Shown: one piece after another, positions 31,701 to 41,403 of the stretch
How positions within the stretch are numbered: the first letter of the stretch is position 1
Layout of the letters: the number at the start of each line of letters is the position of its first letter
Source of the DNA: Toxotes chatareus
Lineage: Eukaryota; Chordata; Actinopteri; Toxotidae
DNA length: 64,000 bases
Assembly (NCBI GenBank): GCA_016801885.1
Contig: JAFBJY010001444.1
Location: 1-64,000, forward strand
Reading direction: 5' to 3'
Notes under the pieces: generated by a model
Told to the model about the DNA's origin: nothing
Databases searched by the model: none
The model's input: only the letters and a program-made list of their open reading frames with translations
Program-made: the position numbers and the translations under genes

Positions 31701-31837
31701 GATTTTTTTCCTACATCATGAGAATGATTCTCGTCTGCCAGTGTGTTGATTAATAGACAGGTCACAAGACTGTAGCTGTATGTATTGTGTATTAGCACAA
31801 ACTACAGATGCTGAGAACATGAGTGAGATCTTCAGAT
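28790..31837. other. Error-rich or heavily decayed sequence, unassigned
   Basis: About 3 kb with no intact repeat, microsatellite or frame. The beginning (28,795-28,860: tccttta ttcatccctc, ggggaaatttattctcc) looks like a corrupted 3' end of a LINE or SINE on the minus strand. Around 30,940-31,040 words resemble a scrambled LRR exon (gaccta tcggacaatgacat). I cannot name genes here. Confidence 0.4.
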
Positions 31838-34100
31838 CCTCCAATAGCAGTGGACCAGAGACTCAGAGTGTCTTGAGAGAGTGTGAGAGCTCTAAAAACC
31901 TGACTCCATGATATATGTCGTGGCATGTGAGCTCAAGCACTACTTTATCACTGTGTGTTACATATCTATGCTGCACTAAGCTGTGATTGTTGTGTTGTCC
32001 AGACAGGATCTACTCCATGGTTACTTTGTGGTACTTGCGTTCACAGTGGGCCTGGAGCCAGCTTTGTCAATGAAGCAAGAGCGCAAAGTCCATCATGAGT
32101 CCAATTTACAGAACTCCTAAGGTCTGAAATGAAGGAGTGTTGACGTGAGTTAAGAGACAGAAGCTGCCCCTGTAAATACTGAATCTTTACTGAAAGATGA
32201 AGCGATTGTGGTTTGTCTGCCAGTAATGAATCAAAGATATCAAATGATGGCTGATTTTAATCTACACAGGGAATTGTCTGTTAGGGGACAATGTGTCATG
32301 CTTTATGAAATTGATCTTATTGTTTCTTTTGTTTATTCAGACATGTCCAGTTTGTCAGATCAGAACTTAAACTACTTAAAGAAGTAAGTTCCAGTGTTGT
32401 TTGAGTGATCTTGAAAGCTGAGGTGAGACTCAACCCTGTGATCCTAACAACCTCATTTACAGAGGAGGACTTTGGAGGACTCTAGCATGAGGTGAAAAGA
32501 TTGAAAGTTGGTACCACCAGCAGAAATGTCATAGCACAGTAATTTTAAAGTTCCAATTAGTGGGATTGTCACTAAGACCCCTAAAAAGCTTTGCTCGTGG
32601 TAACAAGACCTAAAACACTATCAGATCTGCAGTGAACATAATGACAGAGTAGATGCTTCATGACCCCAGAGGAGGAGACCCGAGAGCTGAGGTGTCAGTG
32701 CTCATCTTCCACACAAGCTCACGAACACATCATGTCCACATTGGCTTAGCATGATCACAGCTAGTTTGACATCTGTTGGACCAGAAAATTCCAAAGCTGC
32801 ACTAGATGTACATCCACTTCTCTGGTGGTAGTCCAAACATGGATCTAAGTTATGGCCATGACATTGATATGTGCATGCAGATAGATGATCTGTATCAGCT
32901 GGGATGGCAATTGTCACTTTGAAAAGGAACTGATTCAGAAAGATCCGAAGGGTCTATGAGAGCCTAGTTACTCAGAGTGCCAAGGTCTAGAGGGAGGATG
33001 AAAGGGAAGGCTGTTGCCATCTTACTGAGTGTGAGTACTTAATAGCAAGTCTGGAGTCACGATCTTTTGTCAGAAGATCACAAACCCTTTCCTTTGGAAA
33101 TGCAACCTTATTTAGGAAAATTTGCTACTTCTGCACACCCAGCAGCTAGAGGTTTCTTCTAAAGTATTAAATTTAATGTTGGACACTGAATAGCTCATTT
33201 CCACTTAAGTCTAAGAATAGTGAGGAAATATGCTTCTGTGTTCTCTTTCAGGTTTTGGAAACAGTGTCATCGTTTATCTTAGAAAAAATGATAGTTGAGT
33301 ATTTTTTGAAAATAATAGCTTATTAATTATTTGCTTCCTGTTTGTCATTCGTGCATCCTCAAATCACCTCTAGAGGCCAGTGTGTGCTTTCAGGAGACTT
33401 AGAGTCTGAAAGCGAGACCCTTCTAATCAGATCTACACAGAGCTCTCAGCATACAGAAGTGGCAAAGATGGATGACGCTCCAATGATGCACATGAGGCTT
33501 TCATGTTGAAAAGTGCAGGAATCACCAGTCCCAAACAGAAAAAGGTCATTGCTGAAGTTTTCAAAATTTTGCTTTAAAGAGTCCACCTCATGGATGTACT
33601 CTTACAAACCTACAGGGAGAAACTGTTCCCCAGCTGCTCTATCCTCAATAGACTGCCAGTTCAATTTCAGATCAGGCTTACTTACTTAGTAGAGAGTCGG
33701 ATGTGTTCAAGAACAGAGGATGGGTCGCTGTCAGGCAAAAGTTCAGAGGAAAGAGCAGAGTCAATGGATTCATCTTTCACTCATGAACTTCTGCTCCAAG
33801 CATCATTGCCACTAGGTCTCGTGTGGAATCACATGCCATTCTAGTGATGTGTCTTGAACTCAGAGAGGGAGAGAGGCTGCCCAATGACTGCAGATGTACA
33901 TCACTGTCACTTGGTCTCAAACTGAAGAATGTTCATGATAGAGTGAGACAGATCCACACTGGAGTCCGAGATTCCATGAAGTAACTTGTCATCACTGGTA
34001 AAACTGGTTTAGCATGCTTAGCAGAAAGGACCTTATCTTCAAGAATAGCCTGACAGGAGGGGTGCTCAATCGACAGCCCCATTTTACCAGGAGATCTTAA
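31838..34100 (+). pseudogene. Hidden NLR gene 2: FISNA-NACHT copy with pervasive indels
   Basis: There is no open frame, but the order of NLR gene 1 is reproduced on the plus strand at nucleotide level. About 31,838-31,872 resembles the N-terminal exon (complement of 13,984-13,950). About 32,936-33,100 resembles the LLEENI exon (complement of 13,743-13,515). 33,345-33,520 resembles the FISNA start, with a near-exact block at 33,419-33,446 matching the complement of 13,255-13,227. 33,590-33,700 matches the segment leading to the NACHT sensor (complement of about 12,755-12,660). 33,835-34,060 matches the complement of about 12,480-12,240, including aaactgaagaatgtt and atccacactggagtcc. Divergence is heavy, with many 1-3 base indels. 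It is either an old pseudogene or badly corrected assembly. Confidence 0.7.
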
Positions 34101-34344
34101 ACGGTTTTGAAAAAACGAACCCAAAAGGTGGGTTTTTAACCATTCCTTATTTTGGATTCTTGTCAGTTCATTCTTCCCCTTCGGGAATTCACAAGTTCGG
34201 TGAAAAAGTAAATTCGTCTGTCAAAGAATCCCCAAACCTCCTCTTCTTGGTCTAAACCAAAGGGGGCGGAACCCTTTTTTTAAAACAAAAGCTCACTGTC
34301 CCCCCAGTTGGCCCTGTTTATAAAATTTTAAAGTTTTAATCCTT
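34101..34344. other. Homopolymer-rich noisy sequence
   Basis: Runs such as gttttgaaaaaacg, gtgggtttttaacc and cccttttttt precede an abrupt change to clean L2 sequence at about 34,345. Faint similarity to the NLR NACHT exon continues at the start. Confidence 0.4.
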
Positions 34345-37300
34345 ATTCCTGCTAGTCATATTAATTATCACATTCCTCGAGGCACAGGTCGAGGAGGAGG
34401 AGTGGCAGCAATCTACCACTCAAGTTTATTAATTAATCCAAGACCTAAGCTGAAATATAGTACATTTGAAAGCCTTATCCTCAGCCTCTCACATCCAAAT
34501 TGGAAGACAGAAAACCAGTACTATTTGCTGTGGTGTATCGTCCACCTGCTGCTTACTCAGAGTTTTTGTCTGAATTCACTGAATTTTTATCTGATTTAGT
34601 GCTTAGTATGGATGAAGCAATTATAGTGGGTGACTTTAATATTCATATAGATACTGACAATGGCAGCCTCAAGACTGCTTTCTATTCAGTATTAGACTCA
34701 ATTGGCTTTTTACAAAATGTTAACAAACCAACTCACTGTTTCAATCACACCCTTGATCTTGTACTAACCTATGGCGTAGAAGCAGAATATTTGACAGTAT
34801 TCCCTCAGAACCCTGTTTTATCTGATCATTCTTTAGTAACATTTGAATTTACAATAATGAACTGCACAGCATCTGGGAAAAAATTAACTACTGTAGATTT
34901 CTGTCTGATAATGCTGTTACCAAATATAAGGAAGTTATTCCATCTTTATTATCTCCGCTGCCATGTGCCAGTTTTACAGAGGGCAATGGCCTAAACGTTA
35001 CTCCAGCAGATATAGATTATCTAGTTGATAATACTGCTGCTTCATTACGTTCGACCCTTGACTCTGTTGCCCCTCTGAAAAAGAAGGTCATTAATCAGAG
35101 GAAGCTAGCACCATGGTACAATTCACAAATACGTACTTTAAAGCAGATATCACGAAAGGTGGAAAGGAAATGGTTATCCACTAATTTAGGGAATTCCGCC
35201 TAGCCTGGAAGGATAGCTTTATAATGTATAAAAGCCTTCTTAAGGCAAAAACCGCCTATTATTCATCATTAATAGAGGAAAACAAGAACAACCCTAGGTT
35301 TCTTTTCAGCACTGCCTACATCTGTTAATGATGTGGGTTTGTCAAGAACAGCATCTTTAGAAATGTCTGCCAGTCCTGTTTTGTCGTTAGACTGTTAGAC
35401 CTCGCTGAGCTGACCTCAATAGTTTCTAAATCTAAATCATCAACATGTCTTTTGAATCCTATCCCAACCAGACTTCTTAAAGATGTTTTGCCTTTGATTG
35501 GTACTAACATATTAAACCAGATAAATCTCTCTTTGTTAACAGTATATGTTCCACTGGCTTTTAAGGTTGCAGTTATCAAACCTTTACTTAAAAAGCCTTC
35601 TCTGGACTCTGGCATTTTGGCAAACTATAGACCTATATCCAATCTCCCTTTAATTCTAAAAAATTCTTGAAAAGGCTATTGCAAATCAGTTGTGTGATCA
35701 TCTACATAGGAATGGTTTGTTTGAAGTTTTTCAGTCAGGATTTAGAGTTCATCATAGCACAGAGACAGCACTGGTGAAAGTTACCAACGACCTTCTTATA
35801 GCATCAGATAATGGACTCGTCTCTATACTTGTCCTACTAGATCTTAGTGCTGCATTTGACACTATTGATCATAGTATCCTATTGGAAAGATTGGAACATG
35901 TCATTGGGATTAAAGGAACAGCACTAGGCTGGTTTAAATCATTTCTATCAGATAGATACCAGTTTGTTCATGTTAATGATGATTCCTCCATTTACACAGG
36001 AGTTAGTCATGGAGTTCCACAGGGTTCTGTGCTTGGGCCAATATTGTTCACCTTATACATGCTTCCCTAGGCAATATTATCAGGAAGCATGGAATAAATT
36101 TCCATTGCTATATGGATGATACCCAGATGAAACAGAACAGTTAACCATACTTAAGGTATCTCTGACATAAAGGCCTGGATGACCTGTAACTTTCTTCTTT
36201 TGAATTCAGACAAAACTGAGGTTATTTTGTTTGGTCCCAAACACCTCAGAAACAGTTTATCTAATCATATAGTTACTCTGGATGGCATTAATTTAGCCTC
36301 CAGTACGACTGTGAGGAACTTTGGAGTTATTTTGATCAGGATTTGTCCTTTAACTCGCATATAAAACAAGTCTCTAGGACCGCCTTCTTTCACCTGCATA
36401 ATATCAGTAAGATTAGGAACATTCTGTCTCAGAGCGATGCTGAAAAACTAGTCCATGCATTTGTCACTTCTAGGCTGGACTACTGTAATTCCCCTATTAT
36501 CAGGATTTCCAGTTAACTCTCTAAAAGACTCCAGCTGATCCAAAATGCTGCAGCGAGAGTACTGACTGCAAGAGCAAGAGAGATCCACTCTCAAATTTAT
36601 TAGCCTTTATTACATGTCATTAACTCTGTGTCCTCTCTGTCCCATAGTCCTGTGTTTGTTTCTCTCTGGTCTCTCTTTCTCTGTACCTTTCTGCAGGTAC
36701 CTCTGGTCTCGAGCTGCATGTCCTATGGTCCTGGCTCCACCCACCTGCTGCTGTTTATTGTTTACAATGATCTATTTCTAACATGTTTTAATGTTCCATT
36801 CTGCCACAGATAAATATTTGATTAATATTCTTTGCAAACTGCAATGTAAATAATTACCAGTCATGACAGCTTTTTGCCTCCGTGCTCTGTTTCATAATTC
36901 TAATCTGCTGAGCACACATTATCCAATAACTGTTCACTAACTGTAATGCAAATACTGACCCACATTGTCTGTATTATGCTGCATGTCTTTCTCCCCCTCT
37001 CCTCCATTCCTAGCTGTCCTGTCTTCCTCCTTTTCCTCCTTTCACCCAGCCCGGCCATCGGCAGGAGGGTCCCCCATCTGAGCCAGGTTCTGCTCAAGGT
37101 TTCTTCCTGTTAAAAGGGAGTTTTCCTTGCTACTGTCGCCTTAAGTGCTTGCTCTGGGGTCAGGCTCTGGGTCTCTGTAAAGCGCTTTGAGACAATTTTG
37201 ATTGTGGAAGGCGCTTATATAAATAAAATTGAATTGAATTGAATTGAATCATATTACTTCTGTATTAACTTCTCTTCATTGGCTTCCTGTAAAATCCAGA

Positions 37301-38442
37301 ATTGATTTTAAAATCCTTCTCCTTACATATAAGGCCCTCAATGGCCAGGCTCCTTCATATCTCAAAGAGCTGATAGTACCATATCATCCTAACAGATTGC
37401 TTTATTCCCAGAATGCAGGTTTGCTTATGCTTCCCAGAATATTTAAAAGTAGAATGGGAGGCCGAGCCTTTAGCTATCAGGCCCTCTCCTGTGGAACCAA
37501 CTGCCAGTTTGGGTTCGGGAAGCAGACACCCTCTCTAATTTTAAAATTAGGCTTAAACCCTTTTTGTTTGACAAAGCTTATAATTAGTTGTAGTTACAGT
37601 TTTAGTCTTAGTTATTATGACTAAATCTATAGTTAGTCACAATCATCTCTATAGACACTGTTACAGTTAAGGATAAAGCCCATATTAGGGCTGGCTCAGG
37701 CAACTGAACCATCCCTTAGTTATGCTGCTATAGGCCTAGGCTGCTGGGGACTTCCCACCATCTTCTGCACACTTCTTCTTTTCTCTTTTCTCTCCTCAGA
37801 CCCACTCTCACATTTCATATTAGCCTTTATTCCATGTCATTAACTCTGTGTCCTCTCTGTCCCGTAGTCCTGTGCTTGTTTCTCTCTGGTCTCTCTTTCT
37901 CTGTACCTTTCTGCAGCTATCTCTGGCTCCGGAGCTGCATGTTCTCTGTCTGTGGTCCTGGCTCCACCCACCTGCTGCTGTTTATTGTCTACAATGATCC
38001 ATTTCTAACACGTTTAATGTTCCACTCTGCTACACATAAATTTTGGATTACTATTCTATGCAGACTATAAAGTAAATGCTCTGTTTCCTATCATAACTGT
38101 AATCTGCTGAGCACACAGTATCCACTAATTGTTCACTAACTATAATCTAAATGCTGGCCCTCTAACATTGTCCATTGTCAACCCTGTTTGTATTATGTTG
38201 CATGTCCTTCTCCTCCTCTCCTCCATTCGCAGCTGTCCTACCTTTCTCCTTTTCCTCCTTTCACCCAGCCCAGCCATCAACAAGAGGGTCCCCCATATGA
38301 GCCAGGTTCTGCTCAAGGAGTTTTTCCTATCCTCTGTCACCTTAAGTGCTTGCTCTGGGGTCACGTTCTGGGTCTCTGTAAAAGCTTTGAGACAATTTTG
38401 ATTGTGGAGGCGCTAAATAAATACAATTGAATTGAAATTGTA
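34345..38442 (+). mobile_element. L2-type LINE (family 1), copy B, ORF2 nearly complete
   Basis: The endonuclease is at 34,402-34,870 (YHSSLLINPRPKLKYSTFES, FAVVYRPPAAYSEF, IIVGDFNIHIDT, LSDHSLVTFEF). The RT is at 35,452-36,130: FKVAVIKPLLKKPSLDSGIL, NYRPISNLPL, LVLLDLSAAFDTIDHSILLE, HGVPQGSVLGPILFTLYMLP and a YMDD catalytic box near 36,105. The C-terminus begins at 36,179-36,585, then continues after an inserted L2 piece (36,586-37,249) at 37,250-37,560 (SVLTSLHWLPVKSRIDFKIL). The 3' end has a (gaatt)n-like tail near 38,425-38,442. It has several stops and frameshifts. It is inserted in a plus-strand NLR intron just before the LRR exon at 38,511. Confidence 0.9.
36586..37249 (+). mobile_element. 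5'-truncated L2 inserted into L2 copy B
   Basis: The host reading frame stops at aagagagatc (36,585) and resumes at atcatattac (37,248). Between them lies a complete L2 3' untranslated region of the same family ending in (gaatt)n. It is a dead-on-arrival copy inserted into an older relative. Confidence 0.8.
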
Positions 38443-38510
38443 TTGAATTGAATAAGAGAAGGACAAAGATTAGAAATGATTTTTATCCACATGATTTATT
38501 CTTTATTCAG

Positions 38511-38684
38511 GTTGAGTTACTGCAGGTTGTCAGAGATCAGCTTTGCTTCTCTGGCCTCAGCTCTGAAGTCCAACCCCTCCCATCTAAGAGACCTGGACCT
38601 GAGTGAAAACCAGCTGCAGGATTCAGGAGCCGAAGCTGCTGTGTTGTTTTGTGGAGAGTCCACACTGTAGACTGGAGACCCGAG
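38511..38684 (+). pseudogene. NLR LRR exon (plus strand), frame broken inside
   Basis: The exon is the normal 174 bp between ttattcag and GTCAG. It begins LSYCRLSEISFASLASALKS, NPSHLRDLDLSENQLQDSGA. Compared with the intact exon 62,541-62,368 it has one extra base near 38,630 and one base fewer near 38,680. The end therefore reads out of frame into a stop although the exon length is unchanged. Flanking introns also match the 62 kb locus. Confidence 0.8.
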
Positions 38685-38921
38685 GTCAGTTCACTGTCTG
38701 TTACTGTTGTAAATCTTAGATCTTTAATCCACAACCTGGTTTATCTTCATCCAGAACTTGAATCCATTCATCTTGAATGAATGAGATATTTGACATAGCT
38801 GTTGTTCCATATTGTGACTTTTCCTTATCTCAGACTAAGAATTATTCCTTCAGTTTCACTTAATTTCAGTCAGTTCAATCAATCAGATCTTATTTTTATA
38901 GCACTTTTCATACAGATACAT

Positions 38922-39123
38922 CAGGGGTGTCCAAACTCTTCCACAAAGGGCCGTGTGGCTGCAGGTTTTTGTTCCAACCAAGCAGCAGCACACCAGACTT
39001 GACTCATTTAATCAACTGATCTCAGTCTTCAGACAGTTGTTTGGTCAAACTGTGTGCTCTTCATTGGTTGGAACAAAAACCTGCAGCCACACGGCCCTTT
39101 GTGGAACAGTTTGAACACGCCTG
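38922..39123. mobile_element. Foldback hAT MITE (CAGGGGTG ends), copy 2
   Basis: This is a 202-bp element starting caggggtgtcc and ending acacgcctg, with a perfect 8-bp duplication agatacat (38,914-38,921 and 39,124-39,131). It is closely similar to the copy at 25,237-25,437 but in the opposite inner orientation. It is inserted in the 3' tail of an L2. Confidence 0.93.
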
Positions 39124-40381
39124 AGATACATTGTAGCACAAAGTGCTGTACACAGTGTTAGTCCCTCCACCCCACACAGACACACACCCAAAATCCATCA
39201 TTAACCACAGTTAAGTAAAAGTTTCAATAAAAACAGGAACTGAGGAAACACTATGATAAAACTCAAGGCTTTGCAATGAGAAAACATTGGCAGGATAAAT
39301 AATCAAAATAGCAAAATAATATAAAATACATAAATAACAGGAACAATCTATATGATAACAGAATGAATTGTTTAAATGAAATCAAAGTGAAGTTTGAAAA
39401 GTGATCAGAAAAATGTTAAAAGAAAATTTGACAGAGTAAATACAGAAATCCCGGAAAAACAAACAAACAAACAAGATATTAATAAATAAGAGATTGAAAA
39501 AACAGACTAAAATGTGTGGATAAACAGACAAATAAATAAAAAAAGGTATCAGAGTTCTCTGTTGCCCTCAGGTCTTCAGGGAGGCTGTTCCAGAGACTTG
39601 GACCATAGTAATAAAAGGAGGCTTCTCCATAGGTTTTTGTTCTGACTTTAGGTTTAATTAAAAGGCCAGAAAACAATAGGGTTCTAAAGGGCTCATAGGT
39701 TAAAAGCAAATCTGATAAATAGGTTGGACCAAGACCATTAAGAGCTTTATAAACCAATAAAGGGATCTTAAAATCAGTTCTGAAGCAGACAGGAAGCCAG
39801 TGCAGAGACTTTAAAATCGGTGTAATGTGTGCTCTCTGTCTGGTCTTTGTCAGTACACATGCTGCTGAATTTTGAAGCAGCTGTAGCTGAGATATGTTCT
39901 TCTTAGGGAGACCAGAAAGCAGAGCGTTGCAGTAATCAGTTCTGCAGGTGATAAGAGCCTGCAGCAATGTCTCTGCATTGGCTTGAGAGAGAAAAGGTTG
40001 CACTCTGGCAATGTTCTTCAGATGGTAAAAAACAGTTTTAATAAAATTTTTAATGTGAGGCTCCTTGACTCCTTGGTTTTTCACTTGTTTACAGGCGTTT
40101 AGTGTCAGAGTTTATTTGTCCTGATTGAGCTGTAGAAAACTTTGTGCCATCCATAACTTGATATCTAAAATAGAGTTAAAAAGAGCCTGGATTGGCCCTG
40201 GGTCATCAGGAGACACAGCAATGTAAAGCTGTGTATCATCAGCATAGCTATGGAAGCTGATGCAGTGCCTCCTAAAGACATTTCCAAGTGGCAGCATGTA
40301 AAGGTATAGGACCTAAAATTGAACCTTGGGGAAAACCACAATTTAATTTATAGCTTTTAGAAGAACATTTTCCCATGCTAA

Positions 40382-41262
40382 TGTCGCATGGGTAAAGTAA
40401 GATTTTATTGTGTGTCTTTTAACTCCCAGTGTGTTTTTTAATTTATAATCTTTGATTTTAGTGTGTGGTGTGTTTTTATTGCATGTATTGCACACTGGGA
40501 GTGTGTTGTGCTTTTATTCTGAAAAGCCCATGCGGATGTGACTCCCCACGGTGTAATCACCTGCACCTGTGGAGCTCAAGATTGGCGAGCGCTGATAAGT
40601 TAGGCAGGAAACCGGAAGAAGAACGCGGCGGAGAGCACAGATGAGACGGAGAGCACCGGGGACAGGCTGCAGGACCATGCCGGAGCTGCTGTTGACGGAG
40701 AAACCAAGGACGGATTGTTTGCAGGCCCCATGAAGAAGCGGGCAGAGTGTTACTCTGCCCAGCGGTGTGAGTAACGATCTGCGCGCGGCGTAACCTGTAG
40801 CGATACCTGTATGTGTTTAAAAGTGCAGTGACTGCTGTCCCGCTTTCCGTTGGTTCGAGGTCGGCGCCCGAGGAGGACAAGGGCGCGGTGCAGCGGCGTG
40901 GTGGGGATCGTGGTGCCGAACGGTCGACGCCCTGCGGTGACCGAGTCTTCTCCGCCAGCACCCGAGTGTGTGCGACAAACCCGCCTCCACAGACTCTGGA
41001 TAGCTACATTGGACTCTCCCCCATTCAGTTTTAGTCTCCCTCTTTTAAAATACCTTTTTACCAGTCCCGGTTTTATAGTCTTTTAGTATTTATTTGTGTT
41101 TTTATATTTTATCTTATTTTATGAATAAACACCCGTGTTCCTGTCAAGATCTGTGGTTTTCTTGGTTTTAGCAACTGCTCTCTCGCCTGATTTTTAACCT
41201 ATATACATTTTTAATATATTTTTAGTAAAATACAGTAGGACACTTAACATAACCCATCCACA
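40382..41262 (+). mobile_element. CpG-rich LTR-like insertion, 881 bp
   Basis: Comparison with the uninterrupted sister L2 at 62,755-62,770 shows that this block is extra. It begins tgtcgcatgggt and ends acccatccaca, an imperfect inverted pair, with ctaa duplicated (40,378-40,381 and 41,263-41,266). Positions 40,540-40,960 are unusually rich in G+C and CpG for this window. AATAAA lies near 41,123-41,128. Short frames on both strands are not recognisable proteins. Confidence 0.65.
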
Positions 41263-41403
41263 CTAACATAAAATTCTCTCTGTCAGTAAGATAAGACTTG
41301 AACCAAATAACAACAGTACCAGAGAGGCCAGTCAGGATGTTAAGTCTATCTAAAAGAATGGTGTGGTCTCAAGTCAAAAGCTACACAAGTCAAGTAATAC
41401 TAA

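Larger units (their letters stand above)
38871..41399 (-). mobile_element. L2-type LINE (family 2), copy 1, 3' half
   Basis: The 3' tail is at the left (cagttcaatcaatcagatct). Minus-strand coding fragments are at 40,084-39,560 (QPFLSQANAETLLQALITCR, ISQLQLLQNSAACVLTKTRQ, SLHWLPVCFRTDFKIPLLVY, YYYGPSLWNSLPEDL) and the YADDTQLYIAVSPDDPGP box at 40,250-40,190. It contains a foldback MITE (38,922-39,123) and an 881-bp LTR-like insert (40,382-41,262). At about 41,400 it is interrupted by L2 family 1 copy C and continues at about 46,236. Confidence 0.88.

Noticed and set aside
40557..41086. GC-rich frames of 73-134 codons on both strands
   Set aside because: Overlapping frames on both strands in a CpG-rich block usually reflect base composition. 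No domain or conserved word is seen, and the block is an LTR-like insertion.
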